Shown piece after piece: positions 35,001 through 47,200 of a stretch of 64,000 nt of DNA (position 1 is the first letter of the stretch; each line of letters opens with the position of its first letter). The translations under genes and the position numbers were made by a program. The stretch is from the NCBI GenBank assembly GCA_933228675.1, contig OW121741.1:56603310-56667309 (forward strand), in the 5' to 3' direction. The stretch is from Stomorhina lunata (Eukaryota; Arthropoda; Insecta; Diptera; Rhiniidae). The notes under the pieces are model-generated. The model saw only the letters and a list, made by a program, of their open reading frames with translations. It had not been told where the DNA came from and did not search any database.

Positions 35001-35141
35001 CGGACATCGCTTAATCGATTCTCCTCCCGATTCTGAGTCGATCGGTATAATTTTTATGGGGTCTACGATCACTAATAAAAAAATTACAAACGGAATCACA
35101 AACTTATAATACCCTTTCACCTATTGGTGAAGGGTATAAAA
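32036..35141. repeat. 3.77-kb tandem repeat, copy 3 (diverged)
   Basis: The first ~0.9 kb matches copies 1 and 2 closely, apart from a ~28-bp deletion near 32820. From about 33150 it becomes clearly diverged. It has its own end: microsatellites at 34187-34252 and 34974-35006, then the conserved tail GGTGAAGGGTATAAAAA at 35125-35141. Its start has ATACCCTTCACCAATGGTG (about 32748), the inverse of the tail, so 32707-35141 looks like one complete unit of the founding element. Non-coding. Confidence 0.82.
34974..35006. repeat. GGAC/AGAC microsatellite
   Basis: Short tetranucleotide run of the type found in every copy (27687-27738, 31457-31508, 34187-34252), followed by the recurring CGATTCTCCT-CCGATT block. 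Confidence 0.85.
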
Positions 35142-35287
35142 ATTAGTACATGAGAAAAAGCAAATTAAGGGGAAATAGGGAATAACAAATTAACTGACAA
35201 TGTGTCATAAAAATAAATTAACAATAAAAATTTTAAATATTTTAAATTATTTAATATTCTTTTCAATAGTTGTTGGTTTTCGCAACA
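35139..35287 (-). repeat. BEL-3 3' LTR fragment
   Basis: About 149 bp matching 48958-49106, with a few changes, ending GGTTTTCGCAACA on the plus strand. The other ~400 bp of this LTR are absent at the border with the array. Confidence 0.85.
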
Positions 35288-35298
35288 TACTCCTCCGC
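35288..35298 (-). other. BEL-3 polypurine tract
   Basis: On the minus strand GCGGAGGAGTA directly precedes the LTR start TGTTGCGAAAACC. Confidence 0.7.
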
Positions 35299-35425
35299 AA
35301 GAACGACTGTTCTTAACGTTCTTTAATATAGGCTTATCGTTGGAAGTATTTTAGTCGAGCCCAGTGGGCTCCGCTATGCTTCGACTCACAGCGAACTATA
35401 TAAACCTATATTATATGACGATTGA
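35299..35425 (-). other. BEL-3 short 3' non-coding segment
   Basis: Some 125 bp between the integrase stop and polypurine tract. On the plus strand AGTCGAGC (near 35353) pairs with GCTTCGACT (near 35380), an imperfect stem-loop. No ORF. Confidence 0.4.
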
Positions 35426-38400
35426 TTAATTTTCAATGGGCTTCATCTCCTTGGGGGTTGAAAAAATGTTATCTGTGGGGAGTAAGCACAATTTAGTTAT
35501 AGGTCTTCTAAATGTTTTTTGTTTAGATAAAATTGTTGCCACTCTTACGCGTCCATCCGTGCCAGGATGGATTTCTTGAATTCTTCCAAGACACCATTGT
35601 CCTGGGGCACATCTGTCGTCCTTTATGAGAACAAGATCTCCCAGTTTTATATTGCGTTGATCGTTAAACCAAACGGTTGAGATATTCTAAATACCATATC
35701 TTCCAAAATGATTGTTTCTTCTCTGAATGGCTTTCCATCTTGTTAAATGTGTTGGATTTGTGTCCAGTAAGTTTTCTTCTTGTACACAAACGGTAGTCTC
35801 ACCAATGAGAAAGTGTGCAGGCGTCAATGCATCGTTATCGGTTGGATCAATGGAAAGAGGGCAGAGTGGGCCTGAATTTAGACAACCCTCGATCTGACAT
35901 AGCAAAGTAGAAAGTTCTTCATAACTCAAAACACGATCAGTCATTATAGGTTTTAAGTGATATTTGACCGATTTAACACCGGCCTCCCACAATCCTCCGA
36001 AATGCGGGGAGGCTGGTGGGATGAAGTGCCAATTGGTTCCGCTAACTGATAGAGTTTGCCGAAGTTCCTCTGGTAGTGAAGTTTGGCTTCGATGATAAAG
36101 TACTTGCAGTTCTTTAGAAGCCCCTACAAAATTAGTTCCACAGTCCGAGTATATCAGTGCAAGCTCCTCTTCGAGACACAAAACGTCGAAATGCGGCCAA
36201 AAATCCATTAGTGCTTAAATCCGATACGGTTTCCAAATGTATGGCCTTGGTTACCATACATATAAATACACAGATATAGCCTTTGGATAAAACGGCAGAT
36301 CGTAGTGTTGAATTTTTGAGAGTAATGGTCCAGCAAAATCTACACCGCAAACAACGGACAAAATTATTAATGATCTTCTTAGCTATTTGATTACCTGAGA
36401 TAATCCAAAATTTTCGTTTAACATAAGACATGGTTAAAGTCAAACCTCCATATAGAGTTTTTTGGTGAGAGTCCAGAACAACCAAAGTAGATAACGGATT
36501 GTTTTTGCCTAGTAAAATGGGGTGTTTTGTAGAGAATGCCAAGTCCGCATTTTCCAGTCTTCCACCAACTCTAAAAATGCCTCTATCGTCTATGAAAGAC
36601 ATTAATTTTAAGATGTGTTTGTTTTTAACAGCAACATTAGAATTTAATTTTTTAATTTCGGTATGAAAATCAAATGATTGGGTGACTTTAACAAGTCTAT
36701 CTAATGAGTTTTTGATTTCTGAAGTTGTAAGCGGTCCAAATAGTTTGGAGCTGTCCCGTTTACAGTTATTGCAGAATCGTAAACAAAGTGCACAAATTCT
36801 GACTAATTTATTTAGTGATGAAAACTTTTGAAAAATATGAGGGTATGTCGGTTCATTAAAAACATTGGCTACAATCTTAGATTTACATTCTTCTAATTTT
36901 GTTTCTACATTGATAATATTTTTTGGCCAACATGAAGGTGGTCCTTGCAAAAACTCTGGCCCATGCCACCACATAGTGTCTTTTACAAGATCTTTGGGTA
37001 AAATTCCCCTTGAAGCAGAATCTGCTGGATTATGTGCAGATGGAACATATCTCCACTGGTGTGTATTTGAATGACGCTGTATCTCTGCGACTCGATTTGA
37101 AACATATACACTCCACTTAGAAGGATGTTTCCTTATCCAGCTAAGCACTGTAGTACTATCCCTCCAGTATGTAATATTTTTAAAAGAAATATCAGACAGA
37201 GATTTTTTCACCTTTCTTGCCAATTTAACCAAAAGTGTGGCAGCGCAAAGTTCCAGCCGAGGAATGGTTACGGTTTTTACCGGTGTAACCTTGCTTGCAG
37301 AATGTGGACATAAACATTTTCTGAAGAATATACCCTTATGTATACTACCGCAGCGTATGCATCATTTGATGCATCGCAAGCAATGCAGTTCTACTTCAGC
37401 TGAAGGATTATAATTCAACCACCTTAGAATTTTTATTTCTTCAAGGTTTTTCAAAGTATTTTTATATTTTAGCCAAGTATTTTTCATATGTTGTGGAACG
37501 TCTGAGTCCCAATCAAGTCCCTCCAACCATAGTTTTTGAAAAATGATTTTAGCCATGATCGTGGACGGGGCAAGCATTCCTAATGGATCAAATAATTTAG
37601 CGGATTCAGAAAGGATTATGCGTTTTGTAACTTTATCAGTTAATGGTCAAAATTTAAGGATACTGATTTTTCCCTAAATTCTTCTGGTATGTTAAGTAAG
37701 AGCTCAGGAGAATTAGTAATCCATTTCCTAAGATTAAAACCTCCACTCTTAAGCAAAGTGCATACATTTTTCTGCAGAGAAATCGCATCTTTCAATGAAT
37801 CAGAGCCAGAAATTATATCATCTACATAGGAATCGTATTTAAGAATTTTTGATTCAATTGGAAATGAAGTAGAGTAGTCCTCAGAAAATTTTTGGAGAAC
37901 TCTTATTGATAAAAATGGTGCCGGAGTTATCCCGTATGTTACGGTATTTAACTCGTAAAATGAAATCTCATCAGCAGGGCTATAACGCCATAAAATTTGA
38001 TGAAAACGTCTATGTTCCTGACAAACCTCAATTCGTCTGAACATTTTTTCAATGTCAGCGCAAAAGCCTATCCTATGACGTCTCCACCTATTGATTATCT
38101 GAGGCAAGTCATTTTGAAGAGCTGGTCCGGAACAAAGTTCTTCATTAAGAGAAGCTTGACCAGGTAAATGACTGCTACCATCAAACACAACACGTAATTT
38201 AGTTGTAGAACTATTTTCTTTTAAAACTCCGTGATGGGGTAAAATGTAAGAATTTTTACACACATTTGCCGGATAACTTCCTACTTTTTTCATGTGTCCT
38301 AACGACTCGTATTCTCTCATAAAATCTTAATATCTTTCACAAAATAATGGCTGATTAGCAAAACGATTCTATAATTGTATTAATCTTTTATATGCGCTGA

Positions 38401-39040
38401 TATGATTATTATTCAAATTAATACATGACGTGCCATTAACAACAGATTGAAATGGTAAACTTACAATATAACGAACGTTTATATCACGTGTCGTTGTATT
38501 CACAAAATATTGCTCACACAATAACTCTTCTTCGGTCAATTGCCTTTTTACTTCAACCTCCTCTTGTTCCCAAAATAATCTGAGCGTATTATCTAAGTTG
38601 ATCGTATGTACAGTTATGTTAGAAAACGACTGGTCATGAGTAGGACCAGAAAACACCCAACCAAACAGACTTTCTTGGAAAAATAAGTTCTTAAACTTGA
38701 ACGAACTACCTGGTATTATTATATCCGAACCAAGAATGATGTCAATTGGATCAGAATGATCAAACTGTGGATCAGCTAATGATTTTTCTATTACTTGAGG
38801 TATTGTAAGTTTTGTAAGACTTGTATTAGGTGTGTAGTTTGTTAGTTTGGAAAGAACTAAAGCTGCACAAGAAATTACAGGGCTATCAGTTGAGCATAAT
38901 TTAAGAACTACCCATGATTTTCAATGATCAATTTTAGTTTCACCTACACCTTGTACGACACAATTAGATTTGTGTCTTTTAAGACGTAAAAGCAGCGCAG
39001 CCCTTTCTGTTACCAACGTCCCTTGAGACCCTGGGTGCCC
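35426..39040 (-). pseudogene. BEL-3 protease and pol (broken)
   Basis: Read leftwards from about 39040. In the protease the active-site position reads HPGSQGTLV, i.e. His where BEL proteases have Asp. The LFGW..GPTHD block is near 38650. RT (37640-38320) has SYILPHHGVLKENSSTTKLR, RVVFDGS and the catalytic YVDD. RNase H follows through frames 37362-37577 and 36132-37232 (ITYWRDSTTVLSWI, PADSASRGILP). Integrase: HH-CC zinc region near 36400, then KGYICVFICMVTKAIHLE and a shift to frame 35687-36208 (YSDCGTNFVGAS, FGGLWEAGVKS). A stop at 35687 interrupts the last part, which reads on through LVLIKDDRCAPGQWCLGRI to the natural stop at 35426. At least five lesions. Confidence 0.88.
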
Positions 39041-40310
39041 TAAATGGAAATTTACCGTTTTCGCAGTCTACTATTAAACGAATTGTTGAAAGAATCACAT
39101 TACTAAATAAGTGAACGTTATTGGACGAAACTTGAACATTTGTAGAAGCTGAGCCATTATTATTAGAAGGAGTTGCATTTGAGGAATGTGATGTCTCAGA
39201 ACTTTCAGGATTGTCCTGATGTAAAATTGTATGATGTGCTTGTCTACATATATTACAACGATATGTAGACGCGCAATTATTGTAATGATGACCACATGAA
39301 AGGCAATTACGACAAATATTCTTCGAAATGAAGTTTTCTTTCGACTTGGCTGAAAAAGCAAGAAACTTAAAGCACATTGAAAGCATATGGGATTTTTTTT
39401 CACAGTAAACAAGAAACAGGTTGTTTTTGTGTAACTTGATTAGTATGAAAAGAACCTTTCTTTGGCTTTGAATGATTACCCCTTTGAAAACGATTAATTT
39501 TATTTGAAGATGGTAAATCTTCATGTAAAGGATTCGAGAGTTGTAAATTTTCGCTCAAGAAATTCGTACATTTCGGTAAGAGTAGGAACTTTAGTAGATG
39601 ATTTAAGATATTGTTCCCAATCCCTACGAGTGGTTAAATCTAACTTCTGTCCAATGAGTGGAATCAGAAGTGGATCCCATGTGGATGTATCAAAGCCTAA
39701 GTTTTTAAGCGAACTTATACATTCTTGAGTTGTATCAAGAAGAGTTTTTATAGATTGAAAAGATCCATCCGATTTTTGAATATTCAAAAATCGTTTAACT
39801 AAAACATCAACAATAACACGCTCATTGTGGTATCTTGATTTTAACGTTGTCCACGCTAAATCATAATTAGCCGCAGTGGCAGATATAGTTTTAATTAAAT
39901 TTGCGGCTTCATCCGACAAAGTGCCATTCAGGTAATAAATTTTTTGAACCTTGAAAGGGATGTATTATTATGAACAAGAGTGACATAAATATCTGAAAAT
40001 GAAATCCATTCCATCAAGAATTTCTCCTTTGAAAAGTAGAAACAAATCAACAAAAGCATAAAAGCGGTCTTCCTGAATGTAGGGAACGTCCTTAGTATTC
40101 AAAGAAGTTTCACGGATAACAGTTCCAATTTCTTCATGATTTTCTTTGAAATGAAGATTTATTTCCTCTATTTCATGAAGAGTACTAGAAAGGTATCCTT
40201 TCGGTTTGTCGGCTTTAAACAAGAACCGCGAATGCAACTTCGTTAGTTGCTCTAAAAAACTACGTTGCTTTTCAATAATTTTGTCTAAATCTTACTGATA
40301 TACACAATTT
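38979..40310 (-). pseudogene. BEL-3 gag (broken)
   Basis: Gag of BEL type with a DUF1759-like capsid domain. The readable part begins near 40310 (IIEKQRSFLEQLTKLHSRF), where the start is obscured by a stop at the N-terminus. Frame 39968-40237 contains the helical N-part. Frame 39521-39919 contains NYDLAWTTLKSRYHNERVIV, the typical BEL gag repeat-like block. Frame 38979-39524 contains the knuckle region (CRNCLSCGHHYNNC, CNICRQAHHTILH). Frames change between these pieces. The segment between 39968 and 39919 is altered where BEL gags are well conserved. Confidence 0.82.
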
Positions 40311-40549
40311 TAACAAAATTGTAAGAAAAACTGTTTTAAAGTTTTCAATAAAAAAAGAGATCTAAATGTTAAAAATTTAAATATTTGTGAGATATTTAAT
40401 TTTAACTCGATTGCACATAAAATTTAAAATTAAGTTTAACACAAATTTTATAAGCTGCTTACTTAATTTTTCTTTTATTTAATTTTAAACTTTATAAAAA
40501 TCGAATTTTTCAATCAAACACCTCACAACTATTTTCACTTCAACACTAG

Positions 40550-40568
40550 ATCCCGGGTTTCGGCACCA
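40550..40568 (-). other. BEL-3 primer binding site (tRNA-Phe)
   Basis: Plus strand ATCCCGGGTTTCGGCACCA equals the 3' end of insect tRNA-Phe with CCA over 19 nt. It lies 7 nt from the LTR at 40576. Confidence 0.85.
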
Positions 40569-40575
40569 ATTTTTA

Positions 40576-40873
40576 TGTTAGAATTTTTAAATTTCTATTT
40601 TTTTATTTAAAAAAAATAAAAAATGCAAAATAAAATGACTTTTATCAAATGAAGAAAAAACTATTTTTCTTAATTTTAAAATTATAAAAATGTAAATTTT
40701 ATTAAAAACCGATCCGTTCACTTTGAATACTCAAGAACAATTGAATTTAAATTATTTTGCAATATATTATTTATCCAAAATTCATAAAATATAATTATGT
40801 GTAACGGGATCATAAAGATGCAACAAAATCTTATTTAAATATATATTAACATAAAAAAAAGATTGATTCCTAT
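40576..40873 (-). repeat. BEL-3 5' LTR, left part
   Basis: First 298 bp (plus-strand order), TGTTAGAATTTTTAAATTTC onward. Interrupted by BEL-2; the target duplication CCTAT is at 40869-40873. Confidence 0.82.
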
Positions 40874-41141
40874 TGTTTACGCGCATAATGTAAAAGGCCA
40901 CCTGTCAAATTATTGTTCAGTGGCCTTTTCTATGTTTTCCTTTGGCGCAAATTAATCCACTCTTTTTCTATTATTACATATTGTCAAATCACTTACTCTT
41001 GTAAACCCAAACCGAACGGTACGCAAAAACTACCCGATTTAACCCGAAAAGTGCATATAAAATTAAAATTTTGTAAACCACCCCCTAACTCTGTGATTTT
41101 TTTATTTCTTATATTTTCTCAATAAAATATTCCGGAGAACA
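40874..41141 (+). repeat. BEL-2 5' LTR
   Basis: 268 bp, TGTTTACGCG...CCGGAGAACA. AAAAGGCCAC and GTGGCCTTTT form a perfect 10-bp inverted repeat with an 18-nt loop near the start. AATAAA is near the end (41121). Confidence 0.95.
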
Positions 41142-41146
41142 TTTTT

Positions 41147-41164
41147 TGGTCCTTCACCGGATAA
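41147..41164 (+). other. BEL-2 primer binding site (probably tRNA-Tyr)
   Basis: TGGTCCTTCACCGGATAA begins 5 nt after the LTR. The first nine bases and the CCGGAT block agree with the complement of the insect tRNA-Tyr 3' end; the middle differs by a small gap. Confidence 0.6.
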
Positions 41165-42677
41165 ATCCGAACCCCCATTGTTTGTGGAATATTTTATAAG
41201 AAAATATATTTTATTTGCAGATCCCCCGAAGATTTACCCGTTTTTTAATTTTGTATCCCAACCCAGGATTCTTTCTTAAATAATTTTTTCTACCCAAAAT
41301 AAACAATAAAAAAGGTACGTGCTATCATTTATTTAAAAAGTGTGTTCTAAATAAAAAGAAAAACAAACCAACAAGTGAAAACCAATCCCTGTATAAAAAT
41401 TGCAATTTGCCGTCGGTAAATCCTCTCAATCAGTGTATTTTTTTATTTTCTTTACACTTTTGAATCGCTCATATCACGCGAGTGTTATTTTCTGATTTTT
41501 TTTGTAAATAAAATATACCCATATTTTTGGCTATTTATTCTTGTCGAATTTTATTTTATTAAAAAAGAAATATTCTTTTGTTTGCAGTCTTTTTTTTGTT
41601 GGTTTAATTTTTATTCCTTTTATCGCTGTTAATAACAGTTTTCTGCTGTTAACATTAATACCCCAAATTAATAAGAAATAAAAGTAAACAAAAAAAGACG
41701 GACACGCATTAAAAATATTTTTATTTAAGTGTTTTCAGTACCTTTAAATAAATAAAAATATTCAAAAGAAAATACAAAATAATTTGTTGTTATTTTAACT
41801 CTATCTCCAGTGATCAGTGCGAGTGATATTTATTTTAATGTACAAGCAAAATATACACTGTGTGGTTGTTGGTGTTTTTTCTTTTTTACTTGTTTTGCTT
41901 TGCTTGATCATACGCACACACACGCCGCTAGTTCTGCATCTTTTTATTCGGTCGATTAAACCGGTTACTCGTTATTATTCGGTAATAAAGTGTATTTATA
42001 CCCATTTTTTATTTTTAATTATTGTTAATTAAATAATTTTGTGCATTTTTTACTGAATATTATTACAATAAATAATTGTGATTCATTTTTATTCGAAGAT
42101 TAACAATTTGTCAAACCCAAAGCGAGTACCCGTTTAAGTTTTGCAGTGCTAGTGCATTTCAAAGTTTGTTTTTCTACTTTTTTTTAGCGAAAGTAATTTA
42201 CACTGAAAGAAATTTGTTGTTCGACTAATTTTTTGATCGTGAATTTGATAAATATTGAAATTTTAACCCGGTTACCCGTTGATTTATTCTGAAAAAGCGA
42301 ACGATAAGTGAAATTACTTTCAGTATATCAAACTTTGAACTAATTTAACTGTTTTTTATTTAAATTTATTTATAATAAATTTGATTTTTACCCAATTTCT
42401 TAATTTTTTGAAAAATTTATTCGATTTTTATTGTTGATTTTAATTGATTTTGTTGTTGACTTTATTGTTGATTTATTCATTCATTATTTTGAAATTTTGG
42501 ACCTTTTTCTAGTGAAAATTTGTTGAATTTTCTTGATTTTTACCCATTTTTCGAATTTATTTTAAATTTTTTCAATTTTAGAAAGATTTGGTCTTTGATT
42601 TTATACATTTCTTTTTGATTTTAATCAAAGTTACCCCATATTTTGAAGTTTTTTTTTTGCTTTTTATAAGATCAAAA
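41165..42677 (+). other. BEL-2 long leader with candidate splice donor
   Basis: About 1.5 kb of AT-rich untranslated sequence before gag. AAAG|GTACGT at 41311-41320 is a good splice-donor match (cut after 41314) and could pair with the acceptor at 47788 to express ORF3. TTTGCAG at 41215-41221 is a second acceptor-like site. The only longer reading frames lack family similarity. Confidence 0.55.
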
Positions 42678-44200
42678 ATGGATATATCTGCCTTAATTCT
42701 TAAGTGATCGATTGGCTGATTTCGAAGCCTATATTTCCATTATCCCTATCAATGATCACAGTATTGGTTCTCTTATGAGCCATGAAAAAGAACTTAACAG
42801 ATTATGGGAAGCTGTTCGATCAATATATGACAGTCTGTTGATTGAGGCTAGCAAGCTTAAGAGCCCATTAATCGTGGAAATAAAAGCCAAGTATATGACT
42901 TCCTATTGTACATATACTCTCGGGTTTTCTTTGATTAACTCCAATTTAGAGAGACTGAAAGCCACTGCCAAGGCTGAATTATTGGAGAAAGATCTAGGCT
43001 CGTCACCTTTAGTTCATTTATCCCCATGCGATACCCCCATTTTTTACGGTGACTATAAGAGCTGGCCCTCATTTCGTGACATGTTTTCATGATGTCATAC
43101 AGACTGTACCGTTAACCAATGATGGCTATGCAATTGCATGGAAGAAATTGGTTGACACTTATGAAAACAAAACTGCCCTCATTAACGAACAGCTAAGGAC
43201 TCTTTTGAGCATTAAATCCGTTGGTCAAGAAACAGGTCCGAATATTAAAAAAAACACTCTCAGTCTTTGGGAGCAGTCTAAGAAATCTTCCTCCGAAACT
43301 TCAAAGTGGAAAGATATGGATGAATTTTTGACTGCTCGGTTTAAAACGCTCGAATCAATTTCAGACATTAGGCAGTCGCATTCGAACCCTGTTCAAACCC
43401 AGAACATATCTTCTAATTCCCGAAATCAGTGGAAAGGCTAAAGTTTTAATGTCTCGAAAAAACCCCAAAATGATTCGAGAAAAGTACAAAGTTTTGCGAC
43501 AAATACCAATACAACTCCAACGGTAAGTCGCTGTTACCTCTGCCAAGGCCCACATCCATTAAGACTTTGTCAAGCGTTTATGAATCAGAGTGTAGATGAA
43601 AGATTCGCGACAGTCAAGAGGCTTAAATGCTGCTCGAACTGTCTAGCAACATCACACGAATTCAAAAATTGTAAAAGTATTCACGTTTGTTCTCTGTGTA
43701 AAAAGAAGCATCATTCGATGCTTCACAAGGATTTTAGGCAACAGGGACAATTTCCTGCACCTACCACACCCCATGCTCTAGTAGCTTCTGCTACTAATGT
43801 ACTCAACCAGTACACAGTACCCGTTTCAAATCCGAATTCCACTAGCAATTCATCTCAACCCCCGATAAATTTTAACCCTTCAACTTCAGAAGCGGCTCGG
43901 AATGTTCACACATATTCTGCACAATTGAACTCTTACCCCGATTCCACTGTCCTATTAGGATCAGCAACTTGTTTTGTTCTGTTGAACGGCATCAATTGTG
44001 CGGCTCGAGCTCTAGTTGACCCTGGATCGCAAGGTACCTTTATTTCAAAGAGGTTACAAAGGAAGCTTGCTATTCCCACATTTTCAGTGCCTATGACTAG
44101 TGTCACAGGCATGATGGATTGCTTAGCTGGAAAATCTTCTACAATGTGTGCTTTTACGATCGGATCGCCAATTTCAAACTTGAAATTCAAGCGTATGTAG
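42678..44200 (+). pseudogene. BEL-2 gag and protease (broken)
   Basis: Gag-protease part of the BEL-2 polyprotein. An ATG at 42678 opens only nine codons; the gag reading continues in another frame (42712-43092) with FYGDYKSWPSFRDMF, the hallmark of DUF1759 gags. About 40 residues normally following are missing, and the frame shifts to 43049-43441 (PLTNDGYAIAWKKLVDTYEN). A stop at 43439 is followed in the same frame by three knuckles (CYLCQGPHPLRLC, CCSNCLATSHEFKNC, CSLCKKKHHSMLH). The protease motif reads LVDPGSQGTF near 44015. At about 44190 the frame shifts into the next segment. Confidence 0.88.
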
Positions 44201-47200
44201 TTGAGAAAATAACCGGTCAGTTGCCATCGTGTTCTCTAGCTAACATGGTAACCTCAAATTTCCCCGAGATTACAATGACCGACGTCATGTGTACCCGGAT
44301 GGACATTCTGTTAGGAGGAAACGTTTATCCAAAGATTTTAACTACGGATGTTAGAGTACATCCGAATGGCAACTTGATCGCACAGAGAACAGTTTTTGGT
44401 TGGATAGTTACTGGTGGAGTTTTTCAACGTAGACCCCTACATTCAGTTGCATCATTCTGTAATCAGCTTGAACTGAATAACCAAATTGCTCGTTTTTGGG
44501 AACTTTAAGAAGTTCCACAAGCAACAGATTTGACTGAAGCCGAAGAATATTGCGAAGAACTTTACCGGACTACAACCTATAGAAACCCCGATGGTCGCTA
44601 TGTAGTTTCACTCCCTTTTCGACGAGATATCTCAAATGAAGTGTCATTAGGCGATTCTCGAAATAGTGCTTTAAAAACCCCTGATATGAAATCACTTTAT
44701 GATAGTGTGATACGCGAGTATTTCGAATTAGGACAAACTAAGGCAGTAGAATCCCGAGATACAAATACGACATCGTATTATTTACCCCATCACGCCGTGT
44801 TTAAACCCGAAAGTTCCACTACTAAACTAAGAGTAGTATTTAATGCTTCTAACCCTTCCTCCAACGGCGTGAGTTTGAATAGTTTGTTACACCCCGGGCG
44901 TGTTTTGCAGGCAGATCTAACAGTTCTTATTCTGCGTTGGAGACTTTTTCGGTATGTCTTCAATGCAGATATCGAGAAAATGTATCGCCAGATTTTAATT
45001 CGTCCCGACCAAACCCCATTCCAGCAAATATTATATCGCTCGAATCCCGATGAAGACGTACAGGATTATGAGTTAAATACGGTCACGTTTGGTGTAAATT
45101 GTGCACCGTATTTAGCGATTCGAACCCTAATTCAACTTGCAAATGATAATGAAACCCTGAATCCTTTAGCATCGGAAATTCTGAGAACCCAAATGTATGT
45201 CGACGACGTACTAGCTGGCTCCCATGAGCTAGAAGATGCCTACAGGAGACGCAATGAGCTAACCCATGTTCTCGAATCGGCTGGTTTCGTTTTGCGAAAA
45301 TGGACGGCTAATCATATACGTCTACTGGAGGGTTTACCCTGCGAGAATCTGCTTAATGCGGACTTCTTGAGAATTTCTGATGCAAGTACGACTAAAACCC
45401 TTGGCTTGCGATGGAACGCTGATCACGACAGCTTCTAGTTTAAACTTGTTACGCAGCCAAATCGGGATTTTGTTACTAAACGTGCTGTCTTATCTGAAAT
45501 TGCAAAATTATTTGATCCCGCCTGTTGGCTATCACCGAAGATTATCGTTGCAAAAATCATAATGCAACAGATATGGAAAGATAAGACAGATTGGGACGAA
45601 TGTTTAAACCCCCTTACCTTAATTCAATGGCGAACATTTTTAGATGATTATTTGAATATTGAAAAAATTAGGATACCCAGATGGGTTAATTTTCACCCAA
45701 ATCAGGAAATTGAACTTCATGCATTTTGCGATGCATCTGAAAAGGCATATGGTGCAGCACTCTATGTAAGAAACTTATCATCCGATAATATAACGTCACA
45801 TTTGCATAGCATCAAAGACAAAGGTAGCTCCAGTTAAGTCCGAAACATTACCCGTTTAGAACTTTGCGGAGCGGCTTTGATGGCGAATATGGTAGAATCC
45901 CTGTGTAGTCAATTAAATCTTGACAAGGAAAATATTTATCTATGGACTGATTCTACTATAGTTTTATCTTGGCTCAAAAAACCCCCGTGTCATTGACCAA
46001 CCTTTGTCAAGAATAGAGTAGCTTTGATCCTTTAGAAAGTTGGTACTGAAAATTGGTCTCACGTTGATTCTAAAGACAATCCAGCGGACTTGGCAAGTCG
46101 TGGAACTTCAGCCCGAGACCTAGCCGATAATTCTTTATGGTGGCACGGTCCTAAGTGGCTGCGTCAACCCCGAGAAAATTGGCCTCAACAACCCCATATC
46201 AATCATATAAACCCAGAAGTTCAAACATATTCTGCGCAGATTGAACAATCGTACGACATACTCGAGCGATTTTCAGATTTACCCCATGCGATGCGTGTTT
46301 TATCGTATTGTTTCAGGTGTATCGAATATTTGCAAACCAGGAAATATTCGCACAACACTTTAGAGTTAACCCATTCTGAGATGAAATTCACTCGAGATCG
46401 TTTAGTTTTAACATGTCAACGAATGTTTATCCCAGAATATAACCAACTTTCTAAAGGTAACCCGTTGTCAAAGGGGAGTAATTTGCTTACACTCAACCCG
46501 TTTATAGACTCAAAAGGATATGTCAGAATAAATGGTCGACTAGTTCGGTCACCAGGTTTGACATATGATGAACGTTATCCAAAAATATTACCGTATTCTG
46601 CACGCTTTACCCGTTTATTTGTGGAACATGTTCATAAATGCTCTGCTCATGGTGGACATTCATTAATGCTCCGGCTAGTGAGAAGTGAGTTTTGGGTCCC
46701 GAAATTGAAAAACTTGATTCGTACAGTAATTCGAAACTGCAAGGAATGTACCATATATCGAAAACAGTCCGGTCAGCAAATTATGGCTGCCTTACCCCCT
46801 GAACGTTCGTCTCTGTCGAGACCGTTTACCCACACCGGACTAGATTTTGCAGGTCCGTTCGACATAAAATCATATGCTGGTAGAGGTTTCGAATCACCAA
46901 AGGCTATGTTCTGGTTTTCGTATGTTTTGCAACGAAAGCAATTCATTTAGAGGCAACCGGTGATATGTCGATGGAAACATTCCTAGCGGCTTTCGCTCGT
47001 TTTTTCTCACGCCGAGGATGTCCGGCACATTTGTACTCCGATAATGGAACCGCATTCGTCGGTGCAGCTAATTTACTTGAGGTTGACCGAAAGCAGTTTT
47101 TAAGCGATATGAGAAATAGACTATTAGTACGAAACAGTTTTCAGCCAGTGGAATGGCATTTTATACCCCCCGGAGCTCCTCATATGGGCGGCTTGTGGGA

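Larger units (their letters stand above)
35139..40873 (-). mobile_element. BEL/Pao element BEL-3, main part
   Basis: Minus-strand BEL element. It has a fragment of the 3' LTR (35139-35287), polypurine tract, pol, gag, a tRNA-Phe primer site (40550-40568) and a 5' LTR that starts at 40576 and is cut at 40873 by BEL-2. The LTR resumes at 48861-49106. The coding regions are heavily broken. The outer part of the 3' LTR is missing, replaced by the end of the tandem array. No ORF3 is visible between the integrase stop (35426) and the LTR. Confidence 0.9.

Noticed and set aside
13852..35141. Helitron interpretation of the array unit
   Set aside because: No TC...CTAG ends or helicase remnants seen; the inverted TACCCTTCACC ends argue otherwise.
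41817..42032. 71-codon hydrophobic frame in BEL-2 leader
   Set aside because: T-rich leader sequence gives Leu/Phe/Ile-rich chance frames; no counterpart visible in other BEL elements here.
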